A stretch of DNA of 8,523 nt from Candidatus Nealsonbacteria bacterium CG11_big_fil_rev_8_21_14_0_20_37_68 (GTDB lineage Bacteria; Patescibacteriota; Minisyncoccia; Minisyncoccales; GCA-002782225): the NCBI GenBank assembly GCA_002787295.1, contig PCWJ01000003.1, positions 8,718 through 17,240 on the forward strand. Reading direction: 5' to 3'. Every line of letters starts with the position of its first letter. The stretch's first letter is position 1. Below are positions 1-6,100 of this stretch, piece after piece. The notes under the pieces were generated by a model, which saw only the letters and a program-made list of their open reading frames with translations, had not been told where the DNA came from and did not search any database. The position numbers and the translations under genes were made by a program.

Positions 1-40
1 AATTAGGTATCTAGAAAATTTGAAGATTGGCAACAAAATT

Positions 41-1957
41 TTATTGTATGGGGTGGAAAGCAACAATTAGAGTTCCGGGACCCGCATGAACTCCGACTGC
101 CGTCGAAACCGATGAAACATAGAGAACCTCTCCTCCCTCTTTTTCTATCTCTTCTTTAAGAGCCAGGGCTGATTTTTCATTATCGGCATGGGTAATAACT
201 GCTCTAACCGGGTTGGACCGACTTTGCTTCTTTATCTCTTTTATTAAACATTTGGCTGCATCTTTTACTCCAAATTTTATTGAGGCAAATTTCAGTTTTC
301 CTTCTTTAAGAGTAATCAGGGGACGAATTCCTGTTTTGCCCAAGAAACTAAAAACCGGAATCATAAATGGGGGCACTTTTAACCTTCCTCCTTTAATCAA
401 AAATTTCAAATCCTCTACCATTAGCAAAAATCTAACCTGGGGTGAAAATCTTTTTAATTCTTCTAAAATCTCTTCGAGGGTTTTTCCCCTATTAATCAAC
501 TCTTGAGATCTTGCAGCCATTATGCCTTCTCCGGCATCAACTAAAAAACAATCAAAAGCAAAAATATTTTTCTTTACCCGACGTAAAATTGCTCTGGCAA
601 TCCTAGCCTGAGCATAGGAAGCGGAAATCTTACAGGAGGGAGTTATAACTAATATCTTTTCAAAATTTTTCAAAGCTTTTTTATAACAGACCAGATAATT
701 TCCAAAAGGACTGGCGGCAGTGGTGGGTAGGATTTTGGCTTTTCTCATTTTTTCATAAAGATTTTTACCGGAAATTTTTTCACCTTCGGGAAAATTTATC
801 GGGAAAGGAACTTCTTCTATTTGATATTTTTTTAAAAAGTCTTTGGGCAAAACAGCGGTTTCCCCGACCACCAAGCCGACCGGCTTTTTCTTTACCGTCA
901 AAAACTGTTTTTCCATGTCTTCTATGTTGAAACTAAACTTTTCAATTTTTTCAACCCTTTCTTTTATTTTTTCCGGAAAATTAGTATGGATGTGAAACTT
1001 AATCCCGGGGTTACTTTCTAAAAACTCAACGCTCCCTCCAAGGCCTGAAATTTTATTTCTTATTTCTTCAGTTCTGATTTTCTTTCCGGAAAAAGCAGTA
1101 AGACAGTATCGATATTCGGAGATTTCTATATCGTCGGAGGCGAAAGCCGAAGAAAAAAAAGTTTTTTCTTCTTGGAGAGCTCCCTCTTTTAGAACTATAA
1201 GCCATCCCTCCAAAATTTTTAAAAATCCCAATCCTCCGGCATCTACTACGTCATGTCTTTTTAAAACCTCTAACTTCTCTTTGGTTTCGGCCAGGGCTGA
1301 TTTCCCAACTTTTATGCATTCTTCTAAAATTTTTATAATATTTTTTTCTTTTCTTCTTATTTCCCAGCTTTTATCTGAAGAGGCATTCATTACGTCTAAA
1401 ATTGTACCCTCCACCGGCTTTTCGATTGATTGCCAGGCCCGGCTTTTTCCTTTTTTCATCGCTTTGGCTAACAAAATCGAATCAATGTGTTTTCGAAACT
1501 TAATCGAGTCCAAAAACCCAAGTAAAAACCCGGCGGTTATCATCCCGGCATTTCCCCGGGCATTCATCATTGTCGCTTCCCGGATATCTTTTATAAACTT
1601 AATGCGATTTTTATATTCTCTATCAGCTATTGCCCCCTCTATTCCCAGCAAGGTTGCTGCTAAATTATAGCCGGTATCCTTGTCGGCGACCGGGAAAACA
1701 TTAATTTTATTAATTTCTTCCTGGTGCAAAACCACATTTTGACAGGCTCCGCTTAAAAGTTTCTTTAAATCAAAAATCTCTATCGTTTCCACTTTTTTTT
1801 CTTCTGGTCTTTCGATTATTTTTTTTATTGCCCAAATTGGAGCTTGAACCATTTTCATTTCCGGCGTCTTACTTAATTTTCTTACTCCTGCTCCAACCCT
1901 AAATGAAGCTCCTCGAGCCATTTTCCCAATTTTTTTTACTCGTCTGGGAAGTGCCAT
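41..1957 (-). CDS. Fatty acid kinase DhaL domain fused to DegV fatty-acid-binding domain (FakA-FakB-like fusion)
   Basis: The 638-aa product probably phosphorylates fatty acids to acyl-phosphate. Residues 1-57 are a basic extension. Residues about 60-255 are a DhaL/FakA kinase domain: NVFPVADKDTG at 86-96 with the paired Asp (D92, D94) that hold ATP-bound magnesium, NARGNAGMI at 132-140, PVEGTILDV at 181-189, DVVDAGGLGF at 236-245. Residues about 275-350 match the FakA middle domain; C285 and the HIH of FHIHTN (H322, H324) fit its zinc-binding Cys/His set. From about 358 to the end is a DegV fold: TTAASP at 412-417, TPSCKISASYAQA at 439-451, KGGRL at 522-526, HAGPG at 624-628. In Firmicutes FakA and FakB are separate proteins; here DegV replaces the usual FakA C-terminal domain. 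It follows plsY, whose enzyme consumes acyl-phosphate. No Shine-Dalgarno precedes the ATG; M13 or M35 are alternative starts. The domain calls are firm, the substrate is inferred. Confidence 0.9.
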   Translation of the reverse strand: MALPRRVKKIGKMARGASFRVGAGVRKLSKTPEMKMVQAPIWAIKKIIERPEEKKVETIEIFDLKKLLSGACQNVVLHQEEINKINVFPVADKDTGYNLAATLLGIEGAIADREYKNRIKFIKDIREATMMNARGNAGMITAGFLLGFLDSIKFRKHIDSILLAKAMKKGKSRAWQSIEKPVEGTILDVMNASSDKSWEIRRKEKNIIKILEECIKVGKSALAETKEKLEVLKRHDVVDAGGLGFLKILEGWLIVLKEGALQEEKTFFSSAFASDDIEISEYRYCLTAFSGKKIRTEEIRNKISGLGGSVEFLESNPGIKFHIHTNFPEKIKERVEKIEKFSFNIEDMEKQFLTVKKKPVGLVVGETAVLPKDFLKKYQIEEVPFPINFPEGEKISGKNLYEKMRKAKILPTTAASPFGNYLVCYKKALKNFEKILVITPSCKISASYAQARIARAILRRVKKNIFAFDCFLVDAGEGIMAARSQELINRGKTLEEILEELKRFSPQVRFLLMVEDLKFLIKGGRLKVPPFMIPVFSFLGKTGIRPLITLKEGKLKFASIKFGVKDAAKCLIKEIKKQSRSNPVRAVITHADNEKSALALKEEIEKEGGEVLYVSSVSTAVGVHAGPGTLIVAFHPIQ

Positions 1958-1978
1958 AAAATTATTTGGTTTTTAATT

Positions 1979-2008
1979 TAAGTATGTTTTTATACCTTAG
2001 CAAATCAA
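1979..2008 (-). promoter_or_regulatory. Tentative promoter for the kinase-DegV fusion gene
   Basis: Read on the minus strand, TTGATT (2003-2008) and TACTTA (1979-1984) are separated by 18 bp. Transcription would start near 1972, leaving a leader of only about 15 nt without a Shine-Dalgarno. Both boxes are imperfect and the area is AT-rich, so this is weak. It would give the fusion gene its own start downstream of the foldback region. Confidence 0.3.
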
Positions 2009-2013
2009 GGTTC

Positions 2014-2170
2014 TGCCAGAGCTGAGCGAGGCAAACTGCTGAGGAGAACATCCGGAGCGAGTTTGCTTGGTTCGCCGATTTCATCGGCGAAAACTCGCGA
2101 GGACTAAGCGAGTTTCTCGCTGGAAGAAACGAGCGGTTCTCCGAAGCAGATTGCCGAGCTGAGCGAGGCA
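2014..2170. repeat. Foldback repeat element between plsY and the kinase fusion gene
   Basis: This 157-bp non-coding stretch is bounded by two direct copies of a 19-20 bp unit (2014-2033 and 2152-2170) that differ by one inserted base and share GAGCTGAGCGAGGCA. Inside, 2030-2049 and 2136-2155 form an imperfect inverted repeat (17 of 20 positions). Nested in that are GCGAGTTT/AAACTCGC (2057-2064, 2091-2098), the perfect hairpin TTCGCCGAT-TTC-ATCGGCGAA (2071-2091) and AGCGAG-TTT-CTCGCT (2107-2121). No T-tract follows a stem, so it is not a canonical terminator. It looks like a small non-coding mobile or processing element. Confidence 0.7.
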
Positions 2171-2175
2171 GGTTC

Positions 2176-2847
2176 TTATTTTCCAGTGGGCCCCGCCCGA
2201 AATAAATTTCTAACGGGGCGGGGGGAAGGTTTCACTCCCGGAGGCCTATCAAAAATTAAACGATTAAAAATAATTTGAGTTTTGGATGATGGAAACTTAA
2301 TTTCCTGGGTTTTGCCGGTCAGCCTTATTATCAAAATCAAAACTAAGGCCAAACTAAAAAACAGAGTCAGAAAATCTATTTTATAAACGATGCTTAGAGA
2401 AATGGCAACTAAAAAAGTGAGCAAGGTAGCTGGAGTGCTATGCCAGAAAAAGCCAATTACTATCAGCGGAATTAAAGAATAGAGGGTAATTAAGGGATTT
2501 AAAGCAAAAGCTGCCCCAAAAAAAGTGGCAATTCCTCTTCCTCCTCGAAACTTTAAGTAACATGACCAATTATGACCGGCAATTGCTGCCAGCCCTCCAA
2601 ATACCTGAACCTCAGGTCCTAATCCCAGTATTTGCGCTCCCCAGACTGCTGCAAATCCTTTAGATATATCCAAAAGCCCGGTTAAAACTCCCGGCCACTT
2701 CCCCACATTCCGGAAAACATTGGTTCCTCCTATCTGCCTTGTCCCCACCTTTAAAACATCTACTCCTCGCCGTTTAGCTATTAAGTAACCGAATGGAATA
2801 GACCCCAAAAGATAACTTAAAATTAGCCAGGAAAAATCAAGTATCAT
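2176..2847 (-). CDS. plsY: Glycerol-3-phosphate acyltransferase PlsY
   Basis: This integral membrane enzyme moves an acyl group from acyl-phosphate to glycerol-3-phosphate, giving lysophosphatidate, the first committed step of phospholipid synthesis. The three PlsY signatures are visible: SYLLGSIPFGYLIAK at 11-25, GTRQIGGTN at 35-43 (a variant of the usual GSGNPGATN) and GHNWSCYLKFRGGRG at 91-105 including the conserved His and glycine-rich loop. Several hydrophobic segments lie between about 5 and 175. At 223 aa it is slightly long; the last 20 or so residues (RPVRNLFRAGPTGK) come from a GC-rich inverted repeat and look like an acquired tail. Its ATG overlaps the TGA of the glycosyltransferase gene (ATGA), which implies translational coupling. 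The downstream kinase-DegV fusion is the likely source of acyl-phosphate; no plsX is seen here. Confidence 0.95.
   Translation of the reverse strand: MILDFSWLILSYLLGSIPFGYLIAKRRGVDVLKVGTRQIGGTNVFRNVGKWPGVLTGLLDISKGFAAVWGAQILGLGPEVQVFGGLAAIAGHNWSCYLKFRGGRGIATFFGAAFALNPLITLYSLIPLIVIGFFWHSTPATLLTFLVAISLSIVYKIDFLTLFFSLALVLILIIRLTGKTQEIKFPSSKTQIIFNRLIFDRPPGVKPSPRPVRNLFRAGPTGK
2191..2223. repeat. GC-rich inverted repeat inside the plsY 3' end
   Basis: CCCCGCCC (2191-2198) and GGGCGGGG (2216-2223) are perfect 8-bp arms around a 17-nt loop. The right part carries AAATTTCTAACGGGG (2204-2218), which recurs exactly at 7395-7409 near the start of the nuclease gene. The repeat encodes the extra C-terminal residues of PlsY. 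No T-tract follows on the minus strand, so a terminator role is doubtful. Confidence 0.75.
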
Positions 2848-4010
2848 AATTTTTTCTCTTTGTGTTTTATTACCTCATTATAAAAGTCTAAAACCCGGTC
2901 AGCAATAATCTCCCAAGAATATTTTTGAGCTTCTTTTAATCCCCAATCAGCCATTTCTTTTCTCTTAGCTTCACTTTTAATCAAAATCTCTAATTTTTGG
3001 GCAAGTCCTTGCCAATCCCTGGGATTTGCCAAAAAATTTTTTCCCTTACCCTCCAATACCCCCCTATAACCCTGATTAGCAAAAGCAACTACCGGCTTTC
3101 CCGAAGCCATGGCCTCCAATAAGACTATTCCGAAACTCTCGCCAAAAATAGCCGGAGCGCAAAATATGTCAGCTGTGGCATAATAGGAGGGATTTTTTTT
3201 TCTGGGAGGAACCCCCTCAAAATGAACTGTCTTTAAATTATTGCGGTTTGCGAAATTTTGGCAATCTTCTTTTAGAGGACCCTCTCCAACAATAATCAAT
3301 CTTAAATCTTTGAATTTGGTTTTTAAAATTTTATAGGCATTGAGAAGATAAATTAGACCCTTTTTCTCTTCAATTCGTCCCAAAAACAAAATGTTTATTT
3401 TCCCGTCACAATATTTTTTAATTTTTGGCTTCTGAGGATTGAATTCTTTTATATCTATCCCGTTAGGAATAACCGTTTTGGGTCCCGGAAAATCTTTAAA
3501 AATATCTAAACAACAGGGAGCAACCCCGATTACGCCATCAATTCTTTCATTGACAGTTTTTTGGAGCCAATTAACGAGGAAATGATTAAATGAGGGAGGC
3601 AGTTCCTTAAAAAATTTGTTGGTCTTAAAGTTATAACCGGAGTGAAAGGTTAAAATATTTACCGCCTCTGATTTTCGTAAAATCTGCCAAGAATGGAAGC
3701 CAAAATTCTGAAAATGCAAAATATCAAATTTCTCCTTTTTTAAAAGTTTAGCAATGTTGCCCGGCCTAAAGCATACCGTAAAGTCCACCTGGGTTCCGCC
3801 AATCGGAACGAGAAAAGAAGTCCCAAAGAGTTTTATATCTTTGCCGTATCTCTCCCGCGAACGGCTTTTGGGAACCATGATTTTTGTTTGGAGACCTCTC
3901 TTTTTAAATTCTTTGTTCAAAGCTAAAACATGTTCTTTTACTCCTCCCGGCCTGGCAAAACTGTGCAAAGGGAAAAAACCAATTTTTAAATTTTTCTTTT
4001 CATTAAACAT
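2844..4010 (-). CDS. GT4-family glycosyltransferase (PimA-like, GT-B fold)
   Basis: A 388-aa retaining glycosyltransferase of the GT4 type, expected to act at the cytoplasmic membrane face with a nucleotide-sugar donor. The N-terminal acceptor domain has the glycine-rich loop PGGVKEHV at 21-28; the C-terminal donor domain has IPNGID at 181-186, GRIEEKKG at 211-218, IIVGEGP at 239-245 and the EX7E element in FGESFGIVLLEAMASGKPVV (E291 and E299). Length and motif spacing fit the family. The start is supported by GAGGATGG a few bases upstream of the ATG. It overlaps plsY by 4 nt, so a lipid substrate is plausible, for example mannosylation or glucosylation of a phospholipid or diacylglycerol. 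The acceptor and sugar cannot be read from sequence; it could equally build a surface glycan. Confidence 0.9.
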   Translation of the reverse strand: MFNEKKNLKIGFFPLHSFARPGGVKEHVLALNKEFKKRGLQTKIMVPKSRSRERYGKDIKLFGTSFLVPIGGTQVDFTVCFRPGNIAKLLKKEKFDILHFQNFGFHSWQILRKSEAVNILTFHSGYNFKTNKFFKELPPSFNHFLVNWLQKTVNERIDGVIGVAPCCLDIFKDFPGPKTVIPNGIDIKEFNPQKPKIKKYCDGKINILFLGRIEEKKGLIYLLNAYKILKTKFKDLRLIIVGEGPLKEDCQNFANRNNLKTVHFEGVPPRKKNPSYYATADIFCAPAIFGESFGIVLLEAMASGKPVVAFANQGYRGVLEGKGKNFLANPRDWQGLAQKLEILIKSEAKRKEMADWGLKEAQKYSWEIIADRVLDFYNEVIKHKEKKL

Positions 4011-4043
4011 TTTCCATCCTCAAAATTTCGCAAAAGCAAATCC

Positions 4044-4201
4044 AGATAGGCGCTCGCTTCGCTCGTGCGCTATCTCCCTTCGGGCAGCACCAGAGCAAAG
4101 CTCGGTGCTGGGTCGTATCGGGTGAGTGCCTATCGCAGTCCAGCACCGAAACATAGTTTCTGGTGCTGTCGGAATTTCAATTTATTGAAATTCCGATACG
4201 A
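4044..4201. repeat. Compound palindromic intergenic element downstream of pyrC
   Basis: The 238-bp gap between pyrC and the glycosyltransferase gene contains no gene but at least four stems. AGATAG/CTATCT (4044-4049, 4070-4075) encloses CGCTCGCTTCGCTCG. CAGCACC-A-GAGC/GCTCGGTGCTG covers 4085-4110 with one bulge. CAGCACCGAAAC/GTTTC-T-GGTGCTG covers 4141-4168 with one bulge and reuses the same CAGCACC arm. CGGAATTTCAAT/ATTGAAATTCCG (4170-4181, 4184-4195) is a perfect 12-bp stem. TCGTATCGG (4113-4121) pairs with CCGATACGA (4193-4201) around most of it. No T-tract follows the stems on either strand, so this is better described as a foldback repeat than a terminator. Confidence 0.75.
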
Positions 4202-4248
4202 TTAAATAACAATTAGATGATAGCACAAATTTTTAATTACTTCCAAAA

Positions 4249-5226
4249 TTACAAATCTTTGAGTTTTTCTTTAAATACTTTCTTTATGTTCCAATAAGTC
4301 AAACTTTTTATTTCCGACCTGCTCATTTTTTGAGAATTTAACCAGTTTAAAATTCTTGGATAAAGATGTAATGAAGCAATGCCGGATAAGTAAGGCGGAC
4401 TTAATTTTTCTTCTAATGTATGGGGGGCGTGGTCTGATTCAATCCAGTCAATTTTGCCCTGTCTTAAATACTCCCTCAATTTAGTAACTTTCGAAATCCC
4501 TCTCAAGGGCGGGTTAACTTTGAACAAAATCCCGTTCTTTTTTCTCATTATATTTTCGGTAAATAAAATATGATGGGGGGTTACCCCGCAGGTGATTCTT
4601 AAATCTTTTTTAGCCCCCAAAACCAAATCTACTGATTCCGGCAGGGTTATGTGGCAAATGTGGAGATTCCCTTTAAGGTGAGAAATTCTGGCAAATTGAA
4701 TTTGGTCTCTAACCCCTTCAATTTCAGAAATTTCAGGTCTGGTCAAATTATGAGTCCAGGGTTTTTCCGGATTCCAGAGCCAGGGTTTAAAATATTTTTC
4801 TTTTTCGGCATGAACCGCCAATATCCCTAAATAGTTTAAATCAGCCAAAATCCGATAGATTTTCTTTTGGTCTGTTTCACGTGAAACTCCCAATTTTCCG
4901 GATTTTGCTGCATAAAGTTTTAAACCAATTACCTGGGGATAATTTTCAACAAGTTTTGCCGCTTTTTTGATTTGATTTTCGTTTGGGGTTAGTCCTACGT
5001 AAAGAAAATATTTCGGGTACCCGCCACAGCGGGTGGGCTCCCTTTTTTCAGCTAATCTCAATCTTGCCCGAACATCTTTTTCGGTTAAAATCGGTGGCTC
5101 GGTATTTGGCATATCAAAAATAGCCACAATCCCTAAGTTTGTGGCTATTTTTGAAACCTCGCCAATGTTAGTTTTTTGGGCCTCATTTCCGTCCCGGCAG
5201 TGAACATGCGGATCAATATGTTTCAT
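4249..5226 (-). CDS. pyrC: Dihydroorotase
   Basis: A zinc amidohydrolase that interconverts carbamoyl-aspartate and dihydroorotate in de novo pyrimidine synthesis. The barrel signatures are present, numbered from the chosen ATG: DPHVHCRDG at 5-13 (metal ligands H7, H9; substrate-binding R11), MPNT at 39-42, GLKLYA at 101-106 (K103 as the carboxylated lysine), HAE at 139-141, HICH at 189-192, and SDHAPHT at 264-270 (D265). This pattern is that of class I dihydroorotases; 325 aa is short for the class. An open frame extends upstream to a TTG at 5322, but those 32 codons run through a GC-rich hairpin and precede the conserved start, so the ATG at 5226 was preferred; no clear Shine-Dalgarno is seen. 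Residues 62-71 derive from a palindromic insertion. A parS-like palindrome lies inside the gene, coding for GVSRET (113-118). No other pyr gene is in the window. Confidence 0.9.
   Translation of the reverse strand: MKHIDPHVHCRDGNEAQKTNIGEVSKIATNLGIVAIFDMPNTEPPILTEKDVRARLRLAEKREPTRCGGYPKYFLYVGLTPNENQIKKAAKLVENYPQVIGLKLYAAKSGKLGVSRETDQKKIYRILADLNYLGILAVHAEKEKYFKPWLWNPEKPWTHNLTRPEISEIEGVRDQIQFARISHLKGNLHICHITLPESVDLVLGAKKDLRITCGVTPHHILFTENIMRKKNGILFKVNPPLRGISKVTKLREYLRQGKIDWIESDHAPHTLEEKLSPPYLSGIASLHLYPRILNWLNSQKMSRSEIKSLTYWNIKKVFKEKLKDL
4873..4888. promoter_or_regulatory. ParB-binding parS-like site inside pyrC
   Basis: TGTTTCACGTGAAACT matches the bacterial parS consensus TGTTTCACGTGAAACA at 15 of 16 positions, and its inner 14 bp (GTTTCACGTGAAAC) is a perfect palindrome. 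In Bacillus and many other bacteria such sites load ParB/Spo0J and cluster near the origin, often inside genes. ParB itself is not in this window, so function is inferred from the match. Confidence 0.75.
5019..5034. repeat. Palindromic insertion in the pyrC coding region
   Basis: ACCCGC-CACA-GCGGGT is a perfect 6-bp stem within the reading frame. It is translated as PTRCGGYP, a proline-, glycine- and cysteine-containing peptide in a place where dihydroorotases have a plain linker between MPNT and the next strand (YFLYVG). The frame is kept. It resembles the in-frame palindromic elements known from Rickettsia, though a relation is not shown. Confidence 0.55.
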
Positions 5227-5263
5227 GTAGATATTTAAGGTTTGGCCTATAGAAATTTGGTGG

Positions 5264-5427
5264 ACTATTCTTAAAATAGTTCGGACGCATTTCGCCGCCT
5301 GCGGCGGCGAGGGTTTGGCCAAGAATTCCGAACCGAAATCCTGAACTTTGACAATTTCAAGTTTTTTAGCGAACGAAGTTCGCTAAGTAAAATCATATCA
5401 GATTTTACCTTCGGCGGCAAATTTCGG
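5264..5427. repeat. Hairpin-rich leader region upstream of pyrC
   Basis: Between the pyrC ATG (5226) and the terminator at 5455 there is no gene I can support. The stretch holds five inverted repeats: ACTATT/AATAGT (5264-5280), TCGCCGCC-TGC-GGCGGCGA (5292-5310), CCGAAAT/ATTTCGG (5333-5339 with 5421-5427, enclosing the rest), TTAGCGAAC-GAA-GTTCGCTAA (5366-5386, perfect 9 bp) and GTAAAATC-ATATCA-GATTTTAC (5387-5408, perfect 8 bp, directly adjoining). It could be a structured 5' leader of pyrC or inserted foldback repeats; no known riboswitch is recognised. Confidence 0.6.
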
Positions 5428-5454
5428 AAAAACAAAGAACCAACTCGTTTTGAA

Positions 5455-5494
5455 CTAGATAAAATAAAGACCCGCTCGAAAAACCGAGCGGGTC
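5455..5494 (-). terminator. Rho-independent terminator of the 124-aa gene
   Basis: On the minus strand a perfect 10-bp stem GACCCGCTCG/CGAGCGGGTC (5485-5494 with 5469-5478, 6-nt loop) is followed directly by TTTATTTTAT. It lies about 30 bp after the stop codon of the gene at 5523-5897 and isolates it from pyrC. Confidence 0.9.
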
Positions 5495-5500
5495 AATCGC

Positions 5501-5517
5501 AGATGTTTTGCACATCT
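5501..5517 (-). other. Small hairpin between stop codon and terminator
   Basis: AGATGT-TTTGC-ACATCT is a 6-bp stem lying between the stop codon at 5523 and the main terminator stem. With the terminator it gives the transcript a double-hairpin 3' end. It has no T-tract of its own. Confidence 0.4.
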
Positions 5518-5522
5518 TTGAT

Positions 5523-5897
5523 TTAAGAGAGCTGACACTTTGGAAAGAGCTTTTCGGGTTGCCGTTTTGCGTTCATCGTCCGAAAAATAAGATCCCACCT
5601 TAGATTTCCGAATCTTTGACATTCGGCACCATCGGGTCCGACGACAAGGAAAATGCATGCTTCCTCGCCTTTCCCAGTCCCACATTTATTAAGATCAGCG
5701 ACTGCATTTTCCGGACCCATAATTTCGAATGCCCGGTAATCTGTTCCCAAGGCAACAGTTGTGCCGTCGTAGACGACGCTGACCTCATCGGGCCCATCAC
5801 AGCTAAGCGGTCCTGGAAGATCCCGACATGTCACCCCGATAGAACCAGTTTCTTTGTTTCTGACAACCAACTGGGGACGAAAATCTGTCTTAAGCAT
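5523..5897 (-). CDS. Unknown 124-aa six-cysteine protein
   Basis: I do not recognise this protein. It is 124 aa, soluble by appearance, with no signal peptide or membrane segment, and has six cysteines (24, 33, 72, 81, 93, 121). Notable stretches are RPQLVVRNKETG at 7-18, GVTCRDLPG at 21-29 and GPENAVADL at 61-69; many Gly and Asp suggest a small beta-rich domain. The start is firm: AAAGGAGG ends 7 nt before the ATG. The gene is a self-contained unit with its own consensus promoter and its own terminator, so it is probably well expressed. By eye the coding strand is clearly richer in G and C than the lipid genes and avoids their A-rich lysine runs, which may signal transfer or a different selection on expression. 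Two overlapping frames (5455-5685 and 5600-5800) lack these signals. Confidence 0.85.
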   Translation of the reverse strand: MLKTDFRPQLVVRNKETGSIGVTCRDLPGPLSCDGPDEVSVVYDGTTVALGTDYRAFEIMGPENAVADLNKCGTGKGEEACIFLVVGPDGAECQRFGNLRWDLIFRTMNAKRQPEKLFPKCQLS

Positions 5898-5904
5898 TGT
5901 GTTT

Positions 5905-5911
5905 CCTCCTT
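5905..5911 (-). promoter_or_regulatory. Strong Shine-Dalgarno of the 124-aa gene
   Basis: AAGGAGG on the minus strand, 7 nt from the ATG at 5897, is the best ribosome binding site in the window and fixes the start of that gene. Most other genes here have weak or no such site. Confidence 0.9.
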
Positions 5912-5935
5912 TCTGCGTAATTTCAGTCTGCCTAG

Positions 5936-5964
5936 ATTGTACACCTATTTATCAAATATGTCAA
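5936..5964 (-). promoter_or_regulatory. Consensus sigma-70 promoter of the 124-aa gene
   Basis: On the minus strand TTGACA (5959-5964) and TACAAT (5936-5941) are spaced by exactly 17 bp: a perfect -35 and a 5/6 -10. Start of transcription is expected near 5929, giving a leader of about 31 nt that includes the strong ribosome binding site. Confidence 0.9.
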
Positions 5965-5970
5965 GTATAT

Positions 5971-6005
5971 AAATAATAAAAACAGAAATTTCGCTGAAAT
6001 TTCTG
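5971..6005 (-). terminator. Rho-independent terminator after tRNA-Ala
   Basis: On the minus strand CAGAAATTTC-AGC-GAAATTTCTG (6005 down to 5983) is a perfect 10-bp stem followed by TTTTTATTATTT. It lies about 95 bp past the tRNA-Ala 3' end and directly before the -35 box of the next gene, so it closes the transcript that carries the XRE, membrane protein, 99-aa and tRNA genes, or at least the tRNA part. Confidence 0.85.
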
Positions 6006-6033
6006 ACATAATATATGAAAAAATTTCTTTCAC

Positions 6034-6068
6034 CCCCAGTAGTAGAACGCTTCGCGTTCACTACGGGG
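6034..6068. repeat. Bulged GC hairpin in the tRNA-Ala trailer
   Basis: CCCC-A-GTAGT-A-GAACGC (6034-6050) pairs with GCGTTC-ACTAC-GGGG (6054-6068) around a TTC loop: 15 bp with two single-base bulges. It lies in the precursor trailer, between the tRNA 3' end and the terminator, and may be a 3' processing structure or a small dispersed repeat of the GAACGC-TTC-GCGTTC type. Confidence 0.65.
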
Positions 6069-6100
6069 CAAGCAAAATGTGGTTCGAGCCGATGTTATAG

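Noticed and set aside
213..1670. Plus-strand frames at 213-506 and 1281-1670
   Set aside because: Shadows of the kinase-DegV gene, which has strong domain matches over the same bases.
3754..4125. Plus-strand frame of 123 aa
   Set aside because: Antisense to the glycosyltransferase start and running into the palindromic element.
5227..5322. Longer dihydroorotase start at the TTG at 5322
   Set aside because: The added residues are low in conservation, come from a GC hairpin and precede the normal family start; an ATG is available at 5226.
5455..5972. Alternative frames over the 124-aa gene (5455-5685, 5600-5800, 5616-5972)
   Set aside because: They lack the Shine-Dalgarno and promoter geometry; one runs through the terminator stem.
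6038..6095. Possible degenerate tRNA fragment on the plus strand: AGTAGTAGAACGC resembles the tRNA-Ala D-arm region (12 of 13) and GGTTCGAGCC resembles a T-arm
   Set aside because: No acceptor or anticodon stem can be formed and the T stem is only 2 bp; the hairpin explains the first part better.
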